DNA of 64,000 bases from Burkholderia sp. IMCC1007 (GTDB taxonomy: Bacteria; Pseudomonadota; Gammaproteobacteria; Burkholderiales; Burkholderiaceae), in NCBI RefSeq assembly GCF_027257875.1, contig NZ_JAPVQY010000041.1, forward strand, positions 1-64,000. The letters are read 5' to 3'. A program made the position numbers and the translations under genes. Shown one piece after another: positions 9,370-18,573 of the stretch (within the stretch, counting starts at the first letter, position 1; each line of letters starts with the position of its first letter). The notes under the pieces are model-generated. The model was not told the origin of the DNA and did not search any database. It saw only the letters and a list, made by a program, of their open reading frames with translations.

Positions 9370-9496
9370 TTTGTCTCCAATTTCATTTTTTGCCTGAAGG
9401 TGATATGAGTCCTGCCGCTGCTAAGAGCGAACACGCGGAATTGTTCTTGCCTATACGTTGATTACGTGATGACGTGCCGTTTTGTAGTAGTTTTAG

Positions 9497-9739
9497 TCAA
9501 TGTTCAACTTGCATCATGGGACTATCTCGACCCGGCGGAAACACTTGCCAAGTACCGTCTTGATGTCGAAAAAAAAACATTGTCACAGCACCCGTTGACT
9601 TGAATGTTTCGACACACACGTAGCAGCGCTTTAAGGAACGCTTTTTTGTGAATTGTGTTACGTGAACCTGCTTCGCAGATTCGGGGGAGAGCCACCGCTC
9701 AACCATCGAACGTAGCGACCTCATCGTAGTGCTAATCAT
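9497..9739 (-). CDS. Small conserved Burkholderia-type hypothetical protein
   Basis: The product is 80 residues and soluble. The start at 9739 is chosen because a strong GAAGGAGAAG ribosome site lies immediately before it. The sequence has a basic N-terminal half (VERWLSPESAKQVHVTQFTK), a central CYVCVETF and an aromatic stretch MFFFRHQDGTWQVFPP. Small proteins ending in a FFRHxDGTWxVFPP-type block are familiar from Burkholderia genomes, but I know of no function for them. Confidence 0.6.
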   Translation of the reverse strand: MISTTMRSLRSMVERWLSPESAKQVHVTQFTKKRSLKRCYVCVETFKSTGAVTMFFFRHQDGTWQVFPPGRDSPMMQVEH

Positions 9740-9874
9740 CGACTTCTCCTTCGTGCAGCTTTTTGGAGACTCAAGTCTGTTCGTGGGCCACCCGCACGGC
9801 AGTGGGCTCAAGAAAGTGCGTTGAGGAACGTACGCATAGCTGTCTGCATAATTTATAGCATTCCTACCAGTTAT

Positions 9875-9890
9875 AATTAGACGTCTAGTT
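9875..9890. promoter_or_regulatory. Near-perfect palindrome overlapping a TATAAT-like box
   Basis: AATTAGACGTCTAGTT has a perfect 10-bp core TAGACGTCTA and one mismatch in the outer arms. TTATAAT immediately to its left could be a rightward -10 box, placing the palindrome at +1 as a repressor operator. No clear gene follows on the plus strand before 10.5 kb: the first ATG, at 9913, gives only 28 codons. Confidence 0.35.
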
Positions 9891-10462
9891 TGAAGCGTAC
9901 GAGGGCTGCGTTATGTCGGCAAGGAGGGGTTTGTACGGAGAGTGGCGACTCGCTCGTGACCTAGTGCGGCAGTGCGCGGCGCCTGTCTTCAAAAGATAAT
10001 CGAATGTCCGCTAGGGTCAACGATCTCCGGCTCTTTAATGTGGACCATATACCCGAAGGACGCATCTGTTCGCGTGCATAAAAAAGGCGGAAGACAAGAT
10101 GTGCCGAGCCTCAGAGACAAGCAAAGGAGACGAGCATGACCGAAAGACTTCGCACCACGATGACGACCGTGACGACCCGGCTGGTCGCGACGCGACACGG
10201 CCGAGTTACTCTTCACGTCTTCTGCATTCTTGCCGGCAGTGACCCAGTCATGCATTGGTTAGGCATTAGCCGCGAGTTCCTCGGGCAATAGCTGTATATT
10301 CAATCGAGGCGAAATCACTGTCCCGCAGGCGGGCCAACTGATGATGTCTGTTGCCTAGTCGTACCAGGATTATGCGGAGGTAGCTCCGCGACCTGTTCGT
10401 CTCCCGCTCCATGAGCATTTCCATGCGGCGTGCGCTCCACCCGGGCGCACCCGTCAACGCGA

Positions 10463-10494
10463 CACGCCCACCATCCTGGGCGTGCCGTTTTTTT
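10463..10494 (+). terminator. Intrinsic terminator just upstream of the oxidoreductase gene
   Basis: CACGCCCA and TGGGCGTG form a perfect 8-bp GC-rich stem with a 6-base loop. CCG and then seven T residues follow. It ends 28 bases before the ATG at 10522 on the same strand. No gene upstream on this strand needs it, so it may be an attenuator in the leader of the downstream gene. Another small hairpin (GTGCGC/GCGCAC) precedes it at about 10430-10451. Confidence 0.75.
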
Positions 10495-10521
10495 GTTACA
10501 GGCGCCTACCGGAATCGCCCC

Positions 10522-13500
10522 ATGATCGACGTTTCTCTTGACGATAAGTACACCGCCACGTCCGGCCGGATCTATTTGAGCGGCATTCAGGCGCTCGTGC
10601 GCCTGCTGCTCGTGCAACGGCGCCGCGACGCAGCCAGCGGCCTGCGCACTGCAGGCTATGTTTCCGGCTACCGGGGCTCGCCACTCGGCGGGCTCGACGA
10701 AGCGCTTTGGAAGGCCGAGAAGATTCTGAAGGAGCATTCGGTCAAGTTCCTGCCTGGCGTGAACGAGGAAATCGCCGCAACTGCCGTTTGGGGCACGCAG
10801 CAAGTGCATCTGACCGGCGAGAGCGACTATGACGGCGTCTTCGCCATGTGGTACGGCAAGGGGCCGGGCGTGGACCGCTGCGGCGACGTGTTCAAGCACA
10901 TGGCCCACGCCGGTACCTCGCCCCGTGGCGGCGTGCTGCTGGTAGCCGGAGATGACCACGGCGCCTATTCATCCACTCTGCCGAATCAGAGCGACCACCT
11001 GTTTGCGGCATCGATGATTCCAGTGCTTTATCCCCAGAGCGTTGACGAGTATCTGGAGTTGGGGCTGCACGGTTTCGCCATGTCGCGCTTCGCCGGGCTG
11101 CCGGTCGGCTTCAAGGCGCTGGCCGACACCGTGGAGTCCTCGTCCTCCATTGCGGCAGACAGCGACATCGAGATCCGGATTCCCGAGGACGTGGCGCTGC
11201 CTGCGGACGGTTTCCACGCTCGCTTGTCGACCGACACGCTGGGCGTGCAGGCACGCAAGCAGGAAGCGCTCATGCAGGACCACAAGATCTATGCTGCGAT
11301 CGCCTATGCCCGCGCGAATCGCCTGAACCGCATCACGATCGATTCGGCGCGACCCAAGCTGGGCATCGTGGCTTCCGGCAAATCCTATCGGGACGTGCTG
11401 GAGGCGCTGGAAGAACTCGGGCTCGACGAAGAAATGGCGGGACGGATCGGGATCCGCCTGTTCAAGGTGGCCATGCCTTGGCCGCTGGAGCCGGACTCGG
11501 TGCGAGAGTTCGCCGACGGACTGGAGGAAATCCTCGTCATCGAGGAGAAGCGCCAGATTGTCGAATACCAACTGAAAGAGCACCTGTACAACTGGCGCGA
11601 GGATGTCCGCCCGCGCATCATCGGAAAGTTCGACGAGCGCGGCGAATGGGGTGGGCACCCGCGCGGCAACTGGCTGTTGCCGGCCACCACCGACTTCTCC
11701 GTGGCGCAGATCGCGCGGGTGGTCGCGGCGCGCTTGACCCGTTTTCACGAAAGCGAGCAGATTCGTGATCGGCTGCGCATCCTTGACGAAAAGGACGAGA
11801 TTCTCAAGAAGGCGGTCGGCACGCCGCCGCGCCCAGCCTGGTACTGCTCCGGTTGCCCGCACAACACGTCCACCAAGGTTCCGGAGGGCAGTTTGGCGTT
11901 GGCCGGCATCGGGTGCCACGTCATGGCCACCGCCATCTATCCGGAACACAACAGGACGACCACCCAGATGGGCGGAGAAGGGGCTACCTGGTTGGGGCAG
12001 GCCTGGTTCTCCAAGCGTGAACATGTTTTCGCGAATCTGGGCGACGGCACCTACTATCACTCGGGTTCGCTCGCCATCCGGGCCGCCGTCGCCGGGGGTG
12101 TGAACATCACCTACAAGATCCTCTACAACGATGCGGTCGCCATGACGGGCGGGCAACCCGTGGATGGTCCGATCAGCCTTCCACGTATCGCGCACCAGCT
12201 GGCCGCGGAAGGCGTCCAGCGCATCGCTCTGGTCGCCGAAGACGTGAGCCGCTGGGCAGACACCAGCGCGCTGCCCGTGGGCCGCCCTGGCCTTCGAATC
12301 ACCATCCACAAGCGCGATGACATGGAGGCCGTGCAGCGCGATCTGCGCGAGTACAAGGGCGTTTCGGTGCTCCTGTATGACCAGGTCTGCGCAGCGGAGA
12401 AGCGCCGCCGACGCAAGAAAGGCGAGTTCCCGGCGGCTAAGCGGCGGGTCGTAATTAACGAGCGCGTTTGCGAGGGGTGTGGGGATTGCGGCGCGAAATC
12501 CAACTGCACTTCCATTCTTCCGCATCTCACGGATTACGGATTGAAGCGGCAGGTGGACCAGTCGTCTTGCAACGCGGACGAATCCTGCATCCGCGGCTTC
12601 TGTCCCAGCTTCGTCACGGTGGACGGCGTAACGCCCCGCAAACAGGTTGGGGCGATACCAACCGTTGCGGAGGGGCCACTACCCGAACCCGTTCTTCGCG
12701 AATCCAGTGGAACCCACAACATCCTCATCACCGGCATCGGCGGCACGGGTGTCATCACTCTCGGCGCACTGATCGGAATGGCAGCACACCTGGAAGGCAA
12801 AGGCGTGTCGGTGCTCGACATGACCGGCATGTCGCAGAAGAACGGATCGGTGACTTCACATGTGCGATTGGCGACAACTGCCGAGCGTCTGCGCGCCCAA
12901 CGTATACCGACAGGCGAAGCCGACGTGGTGCTGGGGTGCGACATGCTTACCGCCGGGGCATCGGACGCGATCTCCAAAATGCGGCAGGGCCGCACCTACG
13001 CGGTCATCAACACTTTCGAGCAACCGACGGGCCACTTCGCGCAGGATCCAGACTGGGCCTACCCTGCCGGTCGGGTGCGCGCACTGATCAGAGAAGCTGC
13101 AGGAGGCAGCACCGAGTTCCTCGATGCCACGACGCTGGCCACCCGCCTTTGTGGGGATGCGATCGCCACCAACCTGTTCATGCTGGGCTATGCGTTTCAG
13201 AAGGGACTGGTGCCTCTTTCGGCACATGCGCTTCTGAAAGCGATTGAGATCAACGGTGTCGCCGTAAGAGCGAACCAGGCGGCCTTCGCCTGGGGCCGGC
13301 GCGCCGCGCTGGATCTGCCCGGGCTGCAGCGCGCTGTGACCCCAGCGCAATCGATCCAGTTCGTCGCGCCCAAATCGCTGGAGACATTGATCGCCACATT
13401 CACGCGGGACCTCGAGGAGTATCAGGATGCCCGGTACGCTGCCTCCTACCGGGAGTTTGTGCAGCGCGTAAGGATTGCCGAAAGCAAGGCCTGGGGTTCT

Positions 13501-14061
13501 GAGCGTCTCTCGCGCGCCGTGGCCGTCAACCTGCACAAGCTGATGGCGTATAAGGACGAATACGAGGTGGCGCGTCTCTACACGCGCCCGGAATTCTTGC
13601 GACAACTCAGCGAGCAGTTCGAGGGCAAGCTCCGCCTCACGTTCCACCTAGCGCCCCCGGTGCTGCACCGCACCGGCGCCGAACCAAGGAAACGCCAGTT
13701 CGGACCGTGGATGCTGTGGGCCTTCCGTGCGCTTTCCAAACTTCGCTTCCTACGGGGAACGGCCTTGGATCCTTTCGGGCGCACCTTGGAACGACGGCAG
13801 GAACGCGCACTCATCGAGGAATACCGGGAACAGATCATCGCACTGCTTCCGCGGTTGGAAGACGTGAATCAGGATGCGCTGGTGCAGTTCGCTCAGGTTC
13901 CGGCCCAGATCCGGGGCTTCGGCCACGTGAAGCAGCAAAGCATCCGGGACGCAAAGGTCCGTTACGAGGAACTCTGCCGCAAGCTGTTCTCGAAGGTTTC
14001 GGGTGAGGTGGCACCCGTCACGACAGCGGCGGCCCTAGTTTCAGAGTCAGCGGGGCGTTAA
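10522..14061 (+). CDS. Indolepyruvate:ferredoxin oxidoreductase-type fused 2-oxoacid oxidoreductase
   Basis: This 1179-residue cytoplasmic enzyme would oxidatively decarboxylate aryl- or branched-chain 2-oxoacids to acyl-CoA, passing electrons to ferredoxin or another carrier. An N-terminal pyrimidine-binding domain (GYVSGYRGSPLGG) is followed by a TPP-binding domain around residues 440-560 (YCSGCPHN, LGDGTYYHSG). A cysteine-rich ferredoxin-like block (CEGCGDCGAKSNC near 650, CNADESCIRGFC near 683) and a C-terminal gamma domain with ITGIGGTGVITLG (about 735-748) follow. This is the IorA-IorB fusion seen in proteobacteria. The frame extends upstream to 10411, but the start at 10522 fits the family N-terminus (DDKYTATSGRIYLSG). 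The intrinsic terminator in its leader suggests attenuation. Confidence 0.9.
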   Translation: MIDVSLDDKYTATSGRIYLSGIQALVRLLLVQRRRDAASGLRTAGYVSGYRGSPLGGLDEALWKAEKILKEHSVKFLPGVNEEIAATAVWGTQQVHLTGESDYDGVFAMWYGKGPGVDRCGDVFKHMAHAGTSPRGGVLLVAGDDHGAYSSTLPNQSDHLFAASMIPVLYPQSVDEYLELGLHGFAMSRFAGLPVGFKALADTVESSSSIAADSDIEIRIPEDVALPADGFHARLSTDTLGVQARKQEALMQDHKIYAAIAYARANRLNRITIDSARPKLGIVASGKSYRDVLEALEELGLDEEMAGRIGIRLFKVAMPWPLEPDSVREFADGLEEILVIEEKRQIVEYQLKEHLYNWREDVRPRIIGKFDERGEWGGHPRGNWLLPATTDFSVAQIARVVAARLTRFHESEQIRDRLRILDEKDEILKKAVGTPPRPAWYCSGCPHNTSTKVPEGSLALAGIGCHVMATAIYPEHNRTTTQMGGEGATWLGQAWFSKREHVFANLGDGTYYHSGSLAIRAAVAGGVNITYKILYNDAVAMTGGQPVDGPISLPRIAHQLAAEGVQRIALVAEDVSRWADTSALPVGRPGLRITIHKRDDMEAVQRDLREYKGVSVLLYDQVCAAEKRRRRKKGEFPAAKRRVVINERVCEGCGDCGAKSNCTSILPHLTDYGLKRQVDQSSCNADESCIRGFCPSFVTVDGVTPRKQVGAIPTVAEGPLPEPVLRESSGTHNILITGIGGTGVITLGALIGMAAHLEGKGVSVLDMTGMSQKNGSVTSHVRLATTAERLRAQRIPTGEADVVLGCDMLTAGASDAISKMRQGRTYAVINTFEQPTGHFAQDPDWAYPAGRVRALIREAAGGSTEFLDATTLATRLCGDAIATNLFMLGYAFQKGLVPLSAHALLKAIEINGVAVRANQAAFAWGRRAALDLPGLQRAVTPAQSIQFVAPKSLETLIATFTRDLEEYQDARYAASYREFVQRVRIAESKAWGSERLSRAVAVNLHKLMAYKDEYEVARLYTRPEFLRQLSEQFEGKLRLTFHLAPPVLHRTGAEPRKRQFGPWMLWAFRALSKLRFLRGTALDPFGRTLERRQERALIEEYREQIIALLPRLEDVNQDALVQFAQVPAQIRGFGHVKQQSIRDAKVRYEELCRKLFSKVSGEVAPVTTAAALVSESAGR

Positions 14062-14203
14062 CAACATGACCTCGAGCATGACCTCGCGGTTCGAGCGGGA
14101 GGCCATGCTGAGTCAGCCCTCTGCAAGGCCCAGCCCAGAAAGCGTGCCGGGCTGCATGCCGAGTGAGTTGACCCTGCCGGACAAGCGGTCGACAATCGGA
14201 AGC

Positions 14204-15214
14204 ATGAACAAGCCTACGGCCAGTGCTCATGCCCTCGTCGGGTTTTCCGAGTTGGTGCAGAGCGTCGGCGTCAACCCGCTTCCGTTGCTGCGTGGCGCGC
14301 ATATCGCGCGCGCGGCGCTGACTGACTCGGGAATCCGCATCCCGCTGGATGGGCTTGCGAAGTTGCTGGATGACGCGGCAGAGGCTACGGGGTGGCCCGA
14401 CTTCGCACTGCGTCTGGCCAAGACGCGCCGGCTTTCCCACTATGGAGCGGGCGGCTTACTGGCACGCGACGAGCCGGACGTGCGTCACGCGCTGCTCGCC
14501 ATCATCTCGAACATGCGCCTGAAATCCGAGAACGTCGTACTCGACCTCCAGGAAACCGGGGCGGAAGTTGCCGTGACGGCACGGCTGGCTGTGCTGCCCT
14601 CGTCGAGTTCGCCTCAGAGCGATGACCTTATCGTTGGCGGGCTGTTCCAGGTGATGAAGCAACTGCTGGGCGACACCTGGCAGCCTATGCGAGTGGGGTT
14701 TGCGCACTCCATGCAGCAGCGGGCACATCTGTATCGGCGATATTTCGGATGTCCGGTCCTCCTTGGGCAGGACACGAATGTGATCGTGCTCCGGCCCGCT
14801 GACCTCGAGCACGTACTGCCGGACGCCGATCCCGCCCTCCGCAGCGAGGCCCGGCAACAGCTGCAGGCACGTGAGGCGTGGCTGCGGCAGCCGCTGGAAG
14901 CCAAGGTGATCGAACTCATCAAGGCGATGCTTCCCACGGGCCATTGCAGCATGGAGCGAGTGGCGCTGCGGCTGGGTGTTCAGACTCGAACGCTGCACCG
15001 GCAGTTGAGCGCCAGGGGCGTGACCTTCTCGCAACTGACCGACGACACACGCCGCAAGCTGGCGATGCGGTACGTGATGCAATCGGGTAGGCCGATCACA
15101 CAGATCGCTCAGCTGCTGGGATTCTCCGAGACGAGCGCGTTTTCCCGGTGGTTCTCAAGGACCTTCCAGCGCAACGCGAGTGCGCTCAGAGCCGAGAGGC
15201 TGAAGCGGCGTTGA
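14204..15214 (+). CDS. AraC-family transcriptional regulator
   Basis: The protein is about 336 residues. The N-terminal part is an OruR/VirF-type ligand-binding domain (Arabinose_bd; GVNPLPLLRGAHI, DLVHY-type core). The C-terminal 100 residues are an AraC HTH pair ending with ITQIAQLLGFSETSAFSRWF. The start at 14204 is preferred because the family begins near this methionine; an in-frame ATG at 14066 would add 46 low-complexity residues. It lies between the oxidoreductase and the nine-gene operon on the same strand, and is the most likely regulator of one or both. Confidence 0.88.
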   Translation: MNKPTASAHALVGFSELVQSVGVNPLPLLRGAHIARAALTDSGIRIPLDGLAKLLDDAAEATGWPDFALRLAKTRRLSHYGAGGLLARDEPDVRHALLAIISNMRLKSENVVLDLQETGAEVAVTARLAVLPSSSSPQSDDLIVGGLFQVMKQLLGDTWQPMRVGFAHSMQQRAHLYRRYFGCPVLLGQDTNVIVLRPADLEHVLPDADPALRSEARQQLQAREAWLRQPLEAKVIELIKAMLPTGHCSMERVALRLGVQTRTLHRQLSARGVTFSQLTDDTRRKLAMRYVMQSGRPITQIAQLLGFSETSAFSRWFSRTFQRNASALRAERLKRR

Positions 15215-15598
15215 AACCTCGGCCGCCGTGACGATCAGCGCGGCCACCTCCTCTTCACCATTGCGAAGCAGCCCGGGGCGCCCGCGCACGCGCGCACGCC
15301 ATCGCCGATCACCTCCGAGCCAGGCACCAGGTGCGGCACCCTTTCCGAGACCGCATCGGCTCGGGATTCTTCTGGACCTCAGGCCATGTCCTGGGATGCC
15401 AACGAAATGTCCGCCAGGATCAACGAGCCACGGCGCTCAAAAGCGGAAAATTTGCCACTGACGCATCCGATCAGAGATGCGCGCGGACTACATCCTGACG
15501 ATCGTGCTGGCATGCACATGTGAGGAGCAGATGCTGTCGCGGGCCTATGGCCGCGCGCTTCAGTCGTCCACCCATCGAGAACATCAAGGAGACTCTGA
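15215..15598. other. Leader/promoter region of the nine-gene operon, no gene seen
   Basis: This 384-base interval has no credible coding frame. It should hold the promoter and AraC-type binding site of the operon that starts at 15599. An AAGGAGA ribosome site ends it. I could not pick a convincing -35/-10 pair or direct repeats by eye. Confidence 0.45.
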
Positions 15599-16777
15599 AT
15601 GTCGAGTGCCGAACCCCTGGCCACGCGGGAAGCAATCTTCGTGGACCAGTCCGACCAAGCCCTGGCGCCGCTTCGTCCCTGGCCGCCGGTGATCGTTTCG
15701 CGTGACGCAATCGAGAGCGAGATCCAGCGGCTCGCCGCGCTTGCCAAGCAGGCCAACGGCATCCGCGCGAGCGCGATCGTCCATCCCTGCCACACCGGCG
15801 AAGGCAATGGCATTTCGCCTGGTTTCGACGCCGTCCTCCATGTGCTCAGGCCGGGAGAGGTCACCGCGCCGATCTGGAGGAATTCCAATCGCGTCGAATT
15901 CTGTCTCCGCGGCTGCGGCTCTGCGACTGTGAATGGCGAGGAGTTGCCCCTTGCCAGATGGGACACCTGCAACATTCCGGCGATGCAGCGTTACCAGCAT
16001 CGCAATGTCGGCGATGACCTCTTCGTCTGGCTGAGCTTTTCCAATGCCCCGCTGCTGGAGAAGCTCGGCGCCCACTACGCCGAATACGATCCGCCCGTGC
16101 GCCGACTGGCGCAGCCACGGCCCCGCAACCTGAAGGACGGCTCGTTCGACGTCGAGTTGCCCGGCGGCGCCCGGTTGCAGAGCGCGGAGTATCTGTCCGA
16201 TATCGAAGTTGTCCCGTCGCGCGCGCACCTCTGGCGGTGGAGCGCCGTCAAGGATCAACTGGCATTCGCACCGCGAACCGATCAACGTGACTTGGTGCTG
16301 CTCTACAACCCGGCGACGGAGCGCCGCGCCGGAACTTCGGCGAGTTTCTTCGTCACCATCCTCGGCGGCACCGCGACCGCGCCGCTGCAGCCGCCGGTCC
16401 GCTGGGGGCATCGCCATACACCGGCGGCGCTCTTCTACCAGATGATGGGATCGGCCATCGCCGACATCGACGGCGAGCGAGTGGTCTGGGAGGAAGGTGA
16501 CCTCGTGATGGGGGCTCCAAGCTGGGCGCAGCACAGCATCAATGTCGGCGTCAAGGATGGCGTCCCCGCCGATTGGGCGCTCTTTGCCATCCAGGACCAC
16601 CCGCCGCACATCGCACAGGAGTCGCTGATCTGGCAGGACGATCCTGAAAAGCCGATTGCGGGATTGGGACATGAGGTCGAATTGGACTATCTCGCGTTCG
16701 CGGCAAAGCGAAGAAGCGAGGAAGACGCGGTCGCGCGGACTGCACACGAGACCTCCGCGGAAGAGGGGCAATCATGA
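15599..16777 (+). CDS. Gentisate 1,2-dioxygenase-like bicupin ring-cleavage oxygenase
   Basis: This 392-residue protein has two cupin domains (about 80-150 and 245-330), as in gentisate, 1-hydroxy-2-naphthoate and salicylate dioxygenases. It is first in a tightly packed operon and has a good AAGGAGA site. In the N-terminal cupin, where gentisate dioxygenases carry their iron-binding HRH, this protein reads WRNSN. In the C-terminal cupin it has GHRHTPAALFYQMMG (H271, H273) and SWAQHSIN (H312), so metal probably binds in the second domain. The substrate is therefore probably not gentisate. Its stop overlaps the next start by 4 bases. Confidence 0.8.
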   Translation: MSSAEPLATREAIFVDQSDQALAPLRPWPPVIVSRDAIESEIQRLAALAKQANGIRASAIVHPCHTGEGNGISPGFDAVLHVLRPGEVTAPIWRNSNRVEFCLRGCGSATVNGEELPLARWDTCNIPAMQRYQHRNVGDDLFVWLSFSNAPLLEKLGAHYAEYDPPVRRLAQPRPRNLKDGSFDVELPGGARLQSAEYLSDIEVVPSRAHLWRWSAVKDQLAFAPRTDQRDLVLLYNPATERRAGTSASFFVTILGGTATAPLQPPVRWGHRHTPAALFYQMMGSAIADIDGERVVWEEGDLVMGAPSWAQHSINVGVKDGVPADWALFAIQDHPPHIAQESLIWQDDPEKPIAGLGHEVELDYLAFAAKRRSEEDAVARTAHETSAEEGQS

Positions 16778-17715
16778 CTGTCTTCTACAACAGCAGCTTC
16801 TCCGAGCTGTTGGGGCCCTCGTCCCAGCTCGAACGTGTCGCAACCGGCTTCGCATTCACCGAAGGTCCGATCTGGATGGCCGACGGGTCGCTGCATTTCA
16901 GCGACGTCGTCGGAGACCAGCGTCGAAGGTGGCATCCCGAGGAGGGCGTGAGCATTATCAGGAACCCGAACAATCACGGAAACGGGATGACGCGGGACGC
17001 GAACGGCGGCCTGATCGTGTGCGAACACGTCACGAGCCGGGTGATCCGTGAAGCTCCCGACGGGGAGATTACTGTGGTCGCCTCGCATTTTCAGGGCAAG
17101 GAGCTCAACAGCCCGAACGACGTCATTGTCAGTAACGCGGGGGCGATCATCTTCACCGACCCCGATTGGGGACGCACGATCCCGGCAGTCGGCCTCGAGC
17201 GGCCCACTCAGCTCGCATTTCGCGGAGTCTACTGCGTGCGCACTCCTGGCGCTCCGGTCCAGTTGCTGGTCGACGATTTCGAAGGGCCCAACGGGCTGTG
17301 CCTGTCGCCCGACGAGCGCCGCCTGTTCGTGAACGACACTTATCGGGCGCACATCCGGGTGTTTGACGTCGGGTCTGACTTCAGTCTGTCCAATGGCTCG
17401 GTGTTCGCCGATGGGATCGGCGAGGGCGTGATCGGCCAAGGCGTGGTCGACGGCATGAAGCTGGATGAGCACGGCAACGTCTACGTCACGGGCCCCGGGG
17501 GCGTCTGGGTTTTTGATCAAAACGGCAACCGCATCGGTCTCATCGAGGTCCCCGAAGAGGTCGGCAACCTGAACTGGGGTGGTGCCGATTGGCGCACGTT
17601 GTTCATTGCGGCGAGTTCGTCCATCTACCGTATCGACCTCAATGTCGGTGGGAACCCGTTGGCCTACATGCGGGAGGGGCGCTCCCCCACGGGTGGGGCA
17701 GGAGAGGGGCGATGA
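16774..17715 (+). CDS. SMP-30/gluconolactonase-family lactonase
   Basis: This 313-residue six-bladed beta-propeller hydrolase probably opens a lactone formed in the pathway. The family metal ligands are suggested by FTEGPIW (Glu), NGMTRD/SPNDV (Asn) and the VDGMKLDEHGNVYVT block containing the conserved Asp. The start codon overlaps the preceding stop (ATGA) and the stop overlaps the next start, indicating translational coupling. No signal peptide is seen, so it acts in the cytoplasm. Confidence 0.87.
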   Translation: MTVFYNSSFSELLGPSSQLERVATGFAFTEGPIWMADGSLHFSDVVGDQRRRWHPEEGVSIIRNPNNHGNGMTRDANGGLIVCEHVTSRVIREAPDGEITVVASHFQGKELNSPNDVIVSNAGAIIFTDPDWGRTIPAVGLERPTQLAFRGVYCVRTPGAPVQLLVDDFEGPNGLCLSPDERRLFVNDTYRAHIRVFDVGSDFSLSNGSVFADGIGEGVIGQGVVDGMKLDEHGNVYVTGPGGVWVFDQNGNRIGLIEVPEEVGNLNWGGADWRTLFIAASSSIYRIDLNVGGNPLAYMREGRSPTGGAGEGR

Positions 17716-18476
17716 CCGATTCTTCCGTGAATCTCGCCGGGCATGTCGCGGTTGTCACAGGCGCGGCGGGCGGTCTTGGCCGGGAGATTTGTAACGCGCT
17801 GGCCAAAGCCGGCGCGCGGATCGCGCTTCTCGATCTCGATGGTTCCGCCGCGACCAAGCTGGCGGCCGAACTCGGGGACGAGCACATCGGCGTCGGCGTC
17901 AACATCACCGACACCGATGGCGTGCGTACCGTATTCGAACAGATTGCCGAAACCTTCGGCCGAGTGGACATCCTCGTCAACAACGCCGCCGTTCGATACG
18001 AGGAACCGTTCCTCGATCACGATGTGGCGCGATTGAAGCGGACTCTGGACGTCAACATCGTCGGCCCGTTTCTGTGCGCGCAAAGTGCAGCGCGCATGAT
18101 GGCCGCACAGGGCGAAGGCAGCATCGTCAACATCGCGTCGATCGCCGGCTTGTCCGCGTTCCGGAATCGGGCCGCTTATGTGACGAGCAAGGCCGGATTG
18201 ATGGGGCTCACTCGAGCCATTGCATGGGAATTGGGCCACACGGGCATCCGCTGCAACGCCATCGCTCCCGGCATCGTCGAGACCCCACTGACGAAGCACT
18301 ATTTCGAGCAGCCCGGGATGGCCTCGCTGATCGAGACCAACACCGCCCTGGGACGCTGGGCTCAGCCCGAGGAAATCGCCGGCTCTGTCCTTTTCCTCTG
18401 CAGTGAAGCTGCCAGCTACATCCAGGGGCAAACGATCGTGATCGACGGGGGCTGGCTTTGCGGAAAAGGCTACTGA
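17712..18476 (+). CDS. Short-chain dehydrogenase/reductase (SDR)
   Basis: This 254-residue NAD(P)-dependent oxidoreductase has TGAAGGLG (residues 16-23) for cofactor binding, NNAA, and the catalytic YVTSK (Y156, K160). It ends with the family pattern YIQGQTIVIDGGW. An Asp-rich end of strand 2 (LLDLDG) suggests NAD preference. It is coupled to the lactonase by a 4-base overlap. It presumably oxidises an alcohol or diol intermediate of the pathway. Confidence 0.92.
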   Translation: MTDSSVNLAGHVAVVTGAAGGLGREICNALAKAGARIALLDLDGSAATKLAAELGDEHIGVGVNITDTDGVRTVFEQIAETFGRVDILVNNAAVRYEEPFLDHDVARLKRTLDVNIVGPFLCAQSAARMMAAQGEGSIVNIASIAGLSAFRNRAAYVTSKAGLMGLTRAIAWELGHTGIRCNAIAPGIVETPLTKHYFEQPGMASLIETNTALGRWAQPEEIAGSVLFLCSEAASYIQGQTIVIDGGWLCGKGY

Positions 18477-18573
18477 AACGGCAGACCCGTCATGGAGCCA
18501 GGCGATGAAGACCCCGCCGCAAGTGGCGAGGTCGTCCATCGACGATCAAACGGATTTTGGAGGTAGGACAGCG

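Noticed and set aside
10411..10521. N-terminal extension of the indolepyruvate oxidoreductase-type gene
   Set aside because: The in-frame extension runs through an intrinsic terminator and does not resemble the family; the ATG at 10522 fits.
10969..12525. Long minus-strand open frame of about 518 codons opposite the indolepyruvate oxidoreductase-type gene
   Set aside because: It is a GC-rich antisense shadow: its composition is rich in Arg, His, Asp and Gln, no domain is visible, and the plus-strand gene has clear family motifs.
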